Source of the DNA: CBDCTM01 sp965222005
GTDB taxonomy: Bacteria > Bacteroidota > Bacteroidia > Chitinophagales > Saprospiraceae
Length of the DNA: 64,000 bases
Reading direction: 5' to 3'
NCBI GenBank assembly: GCA_965222005.1
Contig: OZ244935.1
Coordinates: 5,394,001-5,458,000, forward strand
The first letter of the stretch is position 1, and each line of letters begins with the position of its first letter. Below the pieces are notes generated by a model that was not told the DNA's origin, searched no databases, and saw only the letters and a program-made list of their open reading frames with translations. This document shows, piece after piece, positions 9,624 to 17,463 of this stretch. The translations under genes and the position numbers were made by a program.

Positions 9624-10909
9624 GCCTTAGAGTTTTTTACCCGCAATGTAAATAGTGCCGCGATGAGCAGGAGCACTCCACCTGTAAGTACTCCATATAA
9701 TTTGACATTTCCAAAAAGATGCTGCATGACCCAGCCAAAACCCAGGGCGGCGATGATCTCAGGCAGCACGATAAACATATTGAACAGGCCCATGAAGATG
9801 CCCATTTGCCTGGGCGGAATGTCATCAGCGATCAAGGCATAGGGCATAGAAACGATGCTGGCCCAGGCAACTCCCACGCCCGTCATGGAAAGAAAGAGCA
9901 TCCATTTATTCTCAATCACCCCCACCGACAGCAGGCCCAAGCCACCGATCAGTAAGCATACGCTATGTAGGTTTCGTTTACCAATTTTTTCTGCCACTGC
10001 TGGTAATGACAAAGCTACCAGGAAGGTAACGAGTGAGTAAAAGCCAAAGCACAGGTTGCCCCAAACGACGCCTTCTCCGTAAGCCGGGTGCTCAGGTGAA
10101 CTGGCTCCAAATACCGTTTCCGTGATCGTGACGGTGAAATAAAACCACATCAGGAAGAGGCCCATCCATGTAAAAAACTGTACGGGTGCCAGCTTTTTGA
10201 AAGTATCCGGCATATTGTAGAAGGCTTTTTTCAGCCCGTCGAGGTAGCCCATTTCCTCTTCCTGTTCTTCGTTTTCATAAAACTCAGGCGGATATTCTTT
10301 GGTAGTGAGAATGGTGTAGAGTACGGCAAAGAAAAACGCGACGGCTCCTACGATAAAACTCAGCTTGACATACATCGGTACCGTAGCTGCGGCTGCTTCA
10401 TCACTAAATTCCAGTACATTTAGAAATAGCCACGGCAGCAAAGCAGCCAATACCGAGCCCAGGCCAATGAACAGGCTTTGCATGGCATAGCCTTTTGCGT
10501 ATTGTTCTTTGGGCAGAATGTCGGCTACAAAGGCCCGGAAAGGTTCCATGCTCACATTGATGGAAGCATCGAGTATCCAGAGCATACCGGCAGCCATCCA
10601 GATGGTGGAACTATAGGGCATCAGTACCAGCATGATGGAAGCGAAGAGGGCACCAAAAAAGAAGTAAGGCTTGCGACGACCGAAGCGGAGCGACCAGGTG
10701 TTGTCGGAGAAATAGCCGATGATGGGCTGCACGATGAGCCCGGTGAGCGGTGCAGCCAGCCAGAGCAGCGGAATTTGATGTGGCTCAGCACCCAGATACT
10801 CGTAGATGGCACTCATGTTGCCCATCTGCAAGCCCCAGCCAAATTGAATACCGACAAAGCCGAAGCTCATGTTCCAGATTTGGGAAAAGGAGAGTTTTGG
10901 TTTTTTCAT
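9620..10909 (-). CDS. MFS sugar transporter (SLC45/GPH-like)
   Basis: A 429-residue inner membrane protein with about 12 hydrophobic helices. The N-terminal pattern FGWGLQMGN, the QPIIGYFSDNTWSLRFGRRKPYF loop between helices 2 and 3, and the long acidic central loop (ENEEQEEEMGYLDGLKK) resemble the SLC45-like maltose/sucrose:cation symporters often found in Bacteroidota maltodextrin loci. It is the first gene of the minus-strand run transporter, GH13, GH13, and overlaps the next gene by 4 bases. The likely role is uptake of maltose or short maltodextrins from the periplasm; the substrate is inferred from context. Confidence 0.85.
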   Translation of the reverse strand: MKKPKLSFSQIWNMSFGFVGIQFGWGLQMGNMSAIYEYLGAEPHQIPLLWLAAPLTGLIVQPIIGYFSDNTWSLRFGRRKPYFFFGALFASIMLVLMPYSSTIWMAAGMLWILDASINVSMEPFRAFVADILPKEQYAKGYAMQSLFIGLGSVLAALLPWLFLNVLEFSDEAAAATVPMYVKLSFIVGAVAFFFAVLYTILTTKEYPPEFYENEEQEEEMGYLDGLKKAFYNMPDTFKKLAPVQFFTWMGLFLMWFYFTVTITETVFGASSPEHPAYGEGVVWGNLCFGFYSLVTFLVALSLPAVAEKIGKRNLHSVCLLIGGLGLLSVGVIENKWMLFLSMTGVGVAWASIVSMPYALIADDIPPRQMGIFMGLFNMFIVLPEIIAALGFGWVMQHLFGNVKLYGVLTGGVLLLIAALFTLRVKNSKA

Positions 10910-10923
10910 GCGTAGTCTGTTTT

Positions 10924-11013
10924 TATACCGCAGGCGGTTCGAGCGTGATAAATCACCCTCAATCCTTTTGCGGTATATAGCACAGGCGATTGGGATTCGC
11001 TATCACTCATCAG
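10924..11013. repeat. Dispersed intergenic repeat, copy B
   Basis: A 54-bp unit with perfect 8-bp inverted ends TATACCGC (10924-10931) and GCGGTATA (10970-10977) is followed by a conserved tail, CACAGGCGATTGGGATTCGC and ATCACTCATCAG, to 11013. The same unit and tail recur at 24200-24287. It lies in the 296-base gap between the divergent MFS and EAD11 genes. Confidence 0.75.
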
Positions 11014-11205
11014 ACGCCTGAGCTATAACATGGATGCTTCCCATTCATCGGCAGATTTTGATTATTCGATTAGCAAGCCGCTGCGGATTATTAAAGTTGA
11101 CAGAACTTCAGTAAATTCACTGACTGCAATTTTACGAGATGTTAAACTTTGAGCAAACAAATTTACACCCAAATTCTGGAATTATAATAAATCGCATCAC
11201 AGCCT

Positions 11206-12873
11206 ATGTCTAGCACTTCCCCAATCAACTTCGCTGAGCTCAAACAGCTCATCAGCCAAAGCAAAACAAGGCAGGCTTTGGATAGCCTGGCTGCCCAACT
11301 GTTCGGCACTCAACATACGGCCTACCAAAATGAGCTGATCCTGATCTCCAACAATCTCAAGCAGTTGGAACGAGCCAAACGAATCGACATTCTCAACTTT
11401 CAGGACTACACCACAAAGGCCAATCAGATCAACGAAAGTCTGCTGAGTCTGATCAACAATTTGGAAGCTGGTAAAAAACTAAAGCCTTCCAAGCAGATAA
11501 AGTTGTTTCCCTTTTGGAAGATAGCCCTGCTGCTGGCAGGTTTGTTTATGGTGGTGCTGGGCGTGATCGGTGGCGGGGTGTATTACCTGCTCAATCAATC
11601 CGATGAGGGGCCGCAAGAGTCAGATTGGGTATGCCCGGACTTTAAGGAAGATGCTCGTTTCAAAGTATTGGTGTTGCCTTTTCACGACCACCTGCCGGAT
11701 GAATTGCCTACGGCTCCGCACAAATCGATCACATCACATCTCAATGCTTTTTGCTCCTCTAAAAATATGGATGCACAGGTCAGCAGACTTCAAAACGATG
11801 GGCAGGTAAGTGCGCTGGCCGAAGAATCGGAAACGGCTCCGTATATAGAAAAATGCAGCCCCGACATGGTCATCTGGGGCCGTATTGGTATGAACCAGAA
11901 ACAGCTCGCTGTGTCCACCCGTTTTTTCATTACCGATCCTGTGAAATTTGAGCGCATTGCTGAATCCCAATCATCCGGAATGGAAAATACGGTTTTACAA
12001 TCTTTTCATTTCGACCACCATTTTAGCAAGGCGACTAAACATATCGAAAAAATATTCCAACTCATTTTCGATTTTCGCAATGAAAATTTTGCCGCCGTGG
12101 TAGAATCAGCCGATCAGCTTCCAAATATGTCAAGTGATACGATCAACTCAGAAGCCAATGTACTTTTTGCTTATATGGTGGCACAGAGTCACGAAAAATT
12201 GAACAACCCTAAGGCAGCCATTGAGGCTTACACAAAAGTACTAGCTATCAATCCCACTGAAAGCCTTGCATTGAATAACCGGGCCAGCCTCAATATGCAA
12301 AAGCAGCAGTATGGCACTGCCCTGGTCGATCTCAGTATGCTCATCAATTTGCAAAAAGCAGATTATGAAGTATATGAAAAAAGAGCTAAGGCCAATGAGG
12401 AGTTAGGCAATTTAGGAGCTGCCAAAGACGACCTGAAGGAAGCGGCAGAAAAATGCCCCGAGTCGCGAAAGCCCCAAATAAAACAAAATATCAGGCGCAT
12501 TGATTTGCAGATTCGCGAAATCCACGTTCCGCCAGCTTCGCCAGGTGGTAGCCTTGCTCCTGCCACCAGTGCCGACCAAGCCAGCACATTCAACAGGATT
12601 GGCGATTACCAAATGGCAGAACGAACAAGTGCCGATGCGCTACACGCACAGCCAAACAACCAACTAGCTACTCAGGAACTGATCAAAGCTAAATTTCAGC
12701 AAAACTCAGGCATCACCATTACTCAACTAAAGCAGGATCCACAGCTACAAAACATCGATAAAGCTACCCTACAATCATTCAATAATCCCATTTTTGAAAC
12801 AATTATCCAAAATGAGGAAACCACGCGTTTCCGCAAGCTTAGAGCAAATACTACCATAAAGAGGATTCAGTAA
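11206..12873 (+). CDS. EAD11 - TM - TolB/FlgO-like - TPR protein
   Basis: A 555-residue protein in four parts. Residues 8-88 match effector-associated domain 11 (EAD11): ELKQLISQSKTRQALDSL, then a mostly helical segment ending SLLSLINNLE. A single membrane helix follows at about 104-128. Residues 143-250 begin with Cys143 and contain RFKVLVLPFHD and CSPDMVIWGRIG, which reads like the TolB/FlgO N-terminal fold. Residues 300-430 are TPR repeats (AIEAYTKVLAINPTESLALNNRA). The final 100 residues are low in signature. The EAD11-TM-TolB-like part is shared with the protein at 46089-46961, so they are paralogues. EADs are adaptor domains of Bacteroidota conflict/STAND systems in the literature; the role here is unknown. 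The gene stands alone on the plus strand and is convergent with another EAD11 gene. Confidence 0.8.
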   Translation: MSSTSPINFAELKQLISQSKTRQALDSLAAQLFGTQHTAYQNELILISNNLKQLERAKRIDILNFQDYTTKANQINESLLSLINNLEAGKKLKPSKQIKLFPFWKIALLLAGLFMVVLGVIGGGVYYLLNQSDEGPQESDWVCPDFKEDARFKVLVLPFHDHLPDELPTAPHKSITSHLNAFCSSKNMDAQVSRLQNDGQVSALAEESETAPYIEKCSPDMVIWGRIGMNQKQLAVSTRFFITDPVKFERIAESQSSGMENTVLQSFHFDHHFSKATKHIEKIFQLIFDFRNENFAAVVESADQLPNMSSDTINSEANVLFAYMVAQSHEKLNNPKAAIEAYTKVLAINPTESLALNNRASLNMQKQQYGTALVDLSMLINLQKADYEVYEKRAKANEELGNLGAAKDDLKEAAEKCPESRKPQIKQNIRRIDLQIREIHVPPASPGGSLAPATSADQASTFNRIGDYQMAERTSADALHAQPNNQLATQELIKAKFQQNSGITITQLKQDPQLQNIDKATLQSFNNPIFETIIQNEETTRFRKLRANTTIKRIQ

Positions 12874-12992
12874 TGATAAATCGGCAGTGCTCCATGTATG
12901 GCTGAACGTCGATCAACCCTCGGAGGGTCTAAACATTTGGCGTCCGAGAGTCTGAGGGCAAACACTCCTGCTTTTGAGATAAGGCCAAAAAA

Positions 12993-13880
12993 TCAATCAG
13001 CCACTAATACTTCAACATCCTGCCCGGGGCTGGGGCTTACAAAGTTTTCCCATACTATTTTGCCTTCCTGTTGGACGATCAGTGTGTATTCTTTCTTTTC
13101 GCGCTCCGGCGGGATGTGAATCTCAAAACGGCCGCGCTGGTCGGTAGTATCCGTCCACTCCTCGATACTCACAATGGCTCCGGCAATGAATGCCTGCTGA
13201 TTGCGCACATTGCCCGCTACCTGGCAGAAAAGGCAGGCAGTTTGGATCTCCAGATAGATAGTTTCATCGGCCAGCCGGGCAAGTGCATTCGGCCTTGCCA
13301 ACTGATAGTCCTTGGCTTCCAGTCCGATTGCCACCTCTTTGTTTTTAAATTCAGAAGGGATACTTTGAAACACCACCTGCCCCTTATCGCCGATCAAAGC
13401 TTCCCGGCGATCACCGCTGATATCCATAAATAATTTGCCCTGATTTTCGAGGAGCATATCCATCCTGCCTTTGGGGCCATGTACATTGAAGGTGACGCTA
13501 AACGAATCGGTGTCTGCAGGCTGACGATTCATCAGCCAGGCGATCAGCACACCCGCCAGCACCACCGCGGCTATCCACATTATTTTGTTGAACGGAAAGG
13601 AAACCACCTCATGAATGACTGCATTTTCCGGCAATTCATCGATGATCGACAAAAGGGCTTTATTGATATTTGCCCGCTCCCGCTTCACTTCTTCTTGACT
13701 CAGCAGGGACTGCCGCTCCTCCTTTAGCAAAGTATTGTGGCGCCCGGAAAGTGCGATCATCTCGTTGTGCATGTCACCTTCTTCTACCGATTTGCTTTTC
13801 ACCAACAGTAGATCGATAACCTTTCGGATTTTGCCTTGCGAAAGGTATGCTTTAAGGTCGGCAGGTGTATGTTGAGACAT
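12993..13880 (-). CDS. EAD11 - TM - beta-sandwich protein
   Basis: A 295-residue protein. Residues 7-85 are a near-textbook EAD11 domain (LKAYLSQGKIRKVIDLLL ... NKALLSIIDELPE). A membrane helix spans about 100-117, and the remaining 180 residues form beta-rich domains: a possible Ig-like segment (125-230) and a carboxypeptidase-regulatory-like segment (about 235-295, with TDQRGRFEIHIPPE). One cluster, CLFC, lies near 215. The gene begins 8 bases after the stop of the NCS1 transporter and so is probably cotranscribed with pyrimidine catabolism genes, an unexpected partner. If the EAD11 side is cytoplasmic, the beta domains are periplasmic (inference). It is convergent with the EAD11-TPR gene. 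Confidence 0.8.
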   Translation of the reverse strand: MSQHTPADLKAYLSQGKIRKVIDLLLVKSKSVEEGDMHNEMIALSGRHNTLLKEERQSLLSQEEVKRERANINKALLSIIDELPENAVIHEVVSFPFNKIMWIAAVVLAGVLIAWLMNRQPADTDSFSVTFNVHGPKGRMDMLLENQGKLFMDISGDRREALIGDKGQVVFQSIPSEFKNKEVAIGLEAKDYQLARPNALARLADETIYLEIQTACLFCQVAGNVRNQQAFIAGAIVSIEEWTDTTDQRGRFEIHIPPEREKKEYTLIVQQEGKIVWENFVSPSPGQDVEVLVAD

Positions 13881-13888
13881 AATTTTTT

Positions 13889-15370
13889 TTAAGCTTTTAG
13901 ATCATCGAGTGGCCAAATTTTCACCAATACATAGTAAATACCAAATGAAAGGAAGAAAGTTACAAACCAGGCATAAGAATACAGCTCTATCCAAAAAGCG
14001 GAAATAGTATCGGCTGAAATTACTTCTACGGTAGTTAAAAAGCCAGGCAGTACGGGCAGCAGACTCAGCACAAAAGCGATCCAGGCCTGCCGGTTCCAGC
14101 CGCGGTATTTGCCTTTCACTTTGAAAAGGGCAGCCAAATCGAGGCGCGTTCGGCGGATGATATAATAATCGCAAATCATGATCCCCGCCATAGCTCCCAG
14201 CAGTGCAGAATAGGCGATGAGCCATTTGAAAATGTAGCCGTGCGGATCGGCCAGCAACTTCCACGGAAATATCAAGATGCCAATAATGCCAGTAATATAT
14301 CCGCCCATTCTAAAGCTTATTCGGCTCGGCGCAATATTGGCAATGCTATTAGCTGGCGCCACCACATTGGCCGCGATGTTGGTGGAAAGCGTGGCAATGG
14401 TGAGTCCGATCATTGAAACGATCACTACTGTAGGCGATTCAAAACGTCCAAGCAGCACTACGGGATCCCAGATTGCCTCTCCAAAAATAATCACCGTTGC
14501 AGAGGTAACGGCAATGCCAATAAATGAATACAGCACCATCGTTGTTGGCAGTCCTATTGCCTGCCCCAGCATTTGATCGCGCTGTGAATAGGCATAGCGG
14601 GTAAAGTCGGGAATGTTGAGCGAAAGAGTGGCCCAAAAGCCCACCATTGCGGTGAGGCCCGGCCAAAAGATTGCCCAAAAATTGACATCTGATTGTGCAG
14701 ACAGTTGGTAAGAGGCAGCCAGTATTTCACCCAGCGAACCTACCCGCATCCATGCCCAAGCCAGCAAGCAAATACCGATAATCAGTAAAAAAGGCGCTGC
14801 CCAGGTTTCCAGTTTTTTAATCGAATCGATGCCCCGGTAGATAATATACATGTTCATCAGCCAGAAAAGCAAAAAGCAAAACAACTGCCCCAGATTGAGG
14901 CCCACAAAGTCGCCAAGATAAGGGCTGTTGGCCAGGCCCGGCCACATAGCAAGCAGGAGTTGGTAAATAGCCGCTCCGCCGATCCAGGTTTGAATGCCAA
15001 ACCAGCCGCAAGCCACCAAGCCCCTCAGCAGGGCGGCCAGCACGGCCCCGTCGATCCCAAAATTGAGCCGCAAAAAAACGGGTAGCGGGATACCGTATTT
15101 AGTACCTACATGCGCGTTGAGGATCATAGGAATGAGCACAATCACATTGCCGAGCAGGATAGTGATGAGTGCCTGCCACCAGTTCATGCCCTGATTGATG
15201 AGGCTGCTGGCCAGCATATAGGTAGGAATACAAACGGCCATTCCTACCCAAATGGCGGCAATATTCCACATGTTCCAAGAACGTTGAGCAGCGGGCACCG
15301 GAGCAAAGTCTTCGCTGTATAAGGGAGATGAAGAGACCTCTTCGGTGAGTTCGACGATCTCGTTATTCAT
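13889..15370 (-). CDS. NCS1-family nucleobase:cation symporter
   Basis: An inner membrane transporter of about 493 residues with some 12 helices. Family marks include the N-terminal RSWNMWNIAAIWVGMAVCIPTYML, the GIPLPVFLRLNFGIDGA loop, WATLSLNIPDFTRYA and the NIAANVVAPANSIANIAP segment, all typical of cytosine/uracil/allantoin/hydantoin permeases. I chose the ATG at 15370 (MNNEIVEL); an in-frame ATG at 15412 would overlap the aminotransferase gene by 10 bases. With the aminotransferase upstream and the semialdehyde dehydrogenase further upstream, uracil, thymine or dihydropyrimidine uptake is the best guess. The enzymes that open the ring are not in the window. Confidence 0.9.
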   Translation of the reverse strand: MNNEIVELTEEVSSSPLYSEDFAPVPAAQRSWNMWNIAAIWVGMAVCIPTYMLASSLINQGMNWWQALITILLGNVIVLIPMILNAHVGTKYGIPLPVFLRLNFGIDGAVLAALLRGLVACGWFGIQTWIGGAAIYQLLLAMWPGLANSPYLGDFVGLNLGQLFCFLLFWLMNMYIIYRGIDSIKKLETWAAPFLLIIGICLLAWAWMRVGSLGEILAASYQLSAQSDVNFWAIFWPGLTAMVGFWATLSLNIPDFTRYAYSQRDQMLGQAIGLPTTMVLYSFIGIAVTSATVIIFGEAIWDPVVLLGRFESPTVVIVSMIGLTIATLSTNIAANVVAPANSIANIAPSRISFRMGGYITGIIGILIFPWKLLADPHGYIFKWLIAYSALLGAMAGIMICDYYIIRRTRLDLAALFKVKGKYRGWNRQAWIAFVLSLLPVLPGFLTTVEVISADTISAFWIELYSYAWFVTFFLSFGIYYVLVKIWPLDDLKA

Positions 15371-15402
15371 ATCAAGTTTTTCGTTTTGCTTTCCGGCAGC
15401 TT

Positions 15403-16755
15403 TCAATTGCAATGTTCATCAGCAATTGAAAGTGCGCGGGAAATTATTTCCAGGCCATCATCCACCTGCTGCTTTGAAATAGTAAGTGGCGGCGCTACAA
15501 AGATAAAATTCCATTTCACGAAAGTGAACATACCCAGCTCCCGGATTTTTGCTGCTACCTTCGACATCACAGCCATCTCGGAAGGCTTCGCATTCCAGGG
15601 AGCCATCGGCTCTTTGGTAGCACGATTTTTTACCAGTTCAATGCAGCCCAGCATCCCCGTATTGCGCCAATCGCCAATCGAAGGGTGTTCCTCAAACAGG
15701 CGCTCCATCTGCTCATCTATGTAATGGCCTGTGGCAACGGCCTTTTCAATCAGCCTTTCCTCTTCGTACACCTTTAGCACGGCATTGGCGGCGGCACAAC
15801 AAACGGCATGTGCCGAATACGTCAGGCCAAGAGGTAGATATTCCTCATCAAACCGACGGGCAATCTCTTCACTAACGATCATACCTCCCAGTGGTAGGTA
15901 ACCACAGGTGAGGCCCTTAGCCACACACATAATATCCGGTGCTACCTGATGATGGTCAATTCCAAACCATTTGCCGGTACGGCCAAAGCCACTCATCACT
16001 TCATCATCAATAGTCAAAATACCATAACGAGCTGCGATTTTCTTTACACCCTTCCAGTAAAAGGGCGGATATTTGATGCAGCCCGAGGTACCGGATTCAC
16101 CCTCCAGTAGAATGGCGGCTACATTTTCGGGCCCTTCATAAAGGATCACCTGCTCAAGGTTGTGCAGGGCACGTTCGCCGCATTCTTCCATACTGTTGCT
16201 ATACCAGGGGCAACGGTAAAAGTAGGGGTTATCAATATGCACTATATGAGGCAATTGATTGGCATCCACTTTTAGTTTGCGGGGATCACCGCCCGCAGAA
16301 ATGGCGCCCATCGTTGCGCCGTGATAGGATCGATAATGGGTGATGATCTTATGGCGCCCGGTATATAGCCGAGCCAGTTTGATCGCATTTTCGATGGCCT
16401 CTGCTCCGCCCAATGTAAAAAAGGTTTTTCTCAAATTTCCGGGGCTAATTGCTGCCAGTTTTTTGCCAAGCTCACCACGCGCCTCAGTGGCCATACTTGG
16501 AGCGACATAACTAAACTGCTCCATTTGATGAGCTACGGCTTGCGCCACTGCCGGGTGCCCGTGACCAATATTGACATTCATAAGCTGAGAGGAAAAATCG
16601 AGATACGCTTTATCTGCCCTATCGTAGAGGTAAACGCCCTTTGCCCGAGCAGCGTTGATTGGATGGAGTCCCCCTTGTTTGGACCAGGAAAAGAAGGTGT
16701 GGTCAAGATTGTATTGAAGGATCGCTTCTGATTCGGTGAGGGGGAGGGTATTCAT
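15403..16755 (-). CDS. Class III (omega) aminotransferase, probable beta-alanine--pyruvate type
   Basis: A 450-residue PLP enzyme. TLGGAEAIENAIKLAR binds the cofactor phosphate, DDEVMSGFGRTGK (250-262) carries the conserved Asp251 that pairs with the pyridine nitrogen, and Lys280 in VAKGLTCGYLPLGG forms the Schiff base. The length is normal for the family. In Bacteroidota this enzyme type is often annotated as an aspartate aminotransferase family protein within pyrimidine degradation loci, where it would convert beta-alanine (or beta-aminoisobutyrate) to a semialdehyde. The NCS1 transporter follows immediately. Upstream are two dyad sequences that may be operators. The substrate is inferred from context. 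Confidence 0.9.
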   Translation of the reverse strand: MNTLPLTESEAILQYNLDHTFFSWSKQGGLHPINAARAKGVYLYDRADKAYLDFSSQLMNVNIGHGHPAVAQAVAHQMEQFSYVAPSMATEARGELGKKLAAISPGNLRKTFFTLGGAEAIENAIKLARLYTGRHKIITHYRSYHGATMGAISAGGDPRKLKVDANQLPHIVHIDNPYFYRCPWYSNSMEECGERALHNLEQVILYEGPENVAAILLEGESGTSGCIKYPPFYWKGVKKIAARYGILTIDDEVMSGFGRTGKWFGIDHHQVAPDIMCVAKGLTCGYLPLGGMIVSEEIARRFDEEYLPLGLTYSAHAVCCAAANAVLKVYEEERLIEKAVATGHYIDEQMERLFEEHPSIGDWRNTGMLGCIELVKNRATKEPMAPWNAKPSEMAVMSKVAAKIRELGMFTFVKWNFIFVAPPLTISKQQVDDGLEIISRALSIADEHCN

Positions 16756-16775
16756 TTTCCGGATTATTTTTTTTT

Positions 16776-16796
16776 AAAATATTGTGTCAATATTTT
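16776..16796. promoter_or_regulatory. Perfect inverted repeat, candidate operator for the aminotransferase operon
   Basis: AAAATATTG-TGT-CAATATTTT is a perfect 9-bp dyad with a 3-base spacer, ending 21 bases before the aminotransferase start codon (minus strand). Its core ATTGTG resembles the dyad at 16840-16851. Repressor binding here would cover the start of transcription (inference). Confidence 0.45.
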
Positions 16797-16839
16797 TTAT
16801 TTAAAACATTTAATGTATATTTGCAGTGTAGTTAAAATC

Positions 16840-16851
16840 ATTGTGCACAAT
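16840..16851. promoter_or_regulatory. Second dyad, candidate operator
   Basis: ATTGTGCACAAT is a perfect 12-bp palindrome about 85 bases upstream of the aminotransferase start, sharing the ATTGTG half-site with the dyad at 16776-16796. Two half-related sites about 60 bases apart suggest one regulator binding twice; no regulator gene is nearby. Confidence 0.35.
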
Positions 16852-17074
16852 AATTGATAATGGCAGCTTGTCAAGCTGCTGGTTTACGTTCAACGGTAGG
16901 CGTGAAGGAGGGTGGGCTGTATTTATAAATAAATCTTTATCCCACCCAAATATTTCTTACCACCCAAATTGGGCCGATCGGGCTGCGGAGGCTGTTTTGT
17001 TCATCTACAGCTAGTGCTTAGCCCCTTTCAGCACCAATCAATCAACTCCCATTAAGGAAGTGGTTTTCCAAATT

Positions 17075-17157
17075 TATACCGCTAGCGGTTTGAGAGTGAT
17101 ATACATGCTTGCTAAATTAATGTAGATTTTGAAAAACTTAAATTAGCAAGCGATATA
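17075..17157. repeat. Dispersed intergenic repeat, copy C (divergent core)
   Basis: TATACCGC at 17075-17082 and GCGATATA at 17150-17157 match the ends of the repeats at 10924 and 24200. The first bases inside (GCGGTTTGAGAGTGAT) also match, but the core differs and contains its own inverted repeat, CTTGCTAA/TTAGCAAG. It lies in the 708-base gap between the aminotransferase and dehydrogenase genes. No convincing gene is visible in that gap; a 62-codon frame at 17275-17463 looks random. Confidence 0.6.
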
Positions 17158-17338
17158 AATGCCTGACCACAGTTAGATACCGATGCTGAACATCAACGTT
17201 CCAAAAGCTATCGGGATTTAACGTAGTATTGGTGCAAAACCTACCTACCTGCAAAGGCAGGGATCATCGGTGAAATGATGAAGTTATTCTTTAATCGTTA
17301 CTTAGTCAGCACCGTTCAAAAATTGAAAAGAGGATTTA

Positions 17339-17364
17339 GAGCGTGTCTAGAATTTACCCTTCGG
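17339..17364. repeat. Short sequence shared with 43298-43323
   Basis: GAGCGTGT followed by a near match and TTTACCCTTCGG recurs at 43298-43323 in another intergenic region. Both copies lie near gene ends in gene-poor stretches and may be remnants of a longer repeat. Confidence 0.4.
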
Positions 17365-17463
17365 GCTGTTCTTGCCAAACCCACCTGCCAAGCGAACGGG
17401 CAGCTTTTCTCCTGTACATCGTGTAATTGTATCCGTCGGTACAATTACCTCTTCGGCGCCTAG

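Noticed and set aside
17275..17463. 62-codon frame in the gap before mmsA
   Set aside because: Composition and content look random, and it overlaps the short repeat at 17339-17364.
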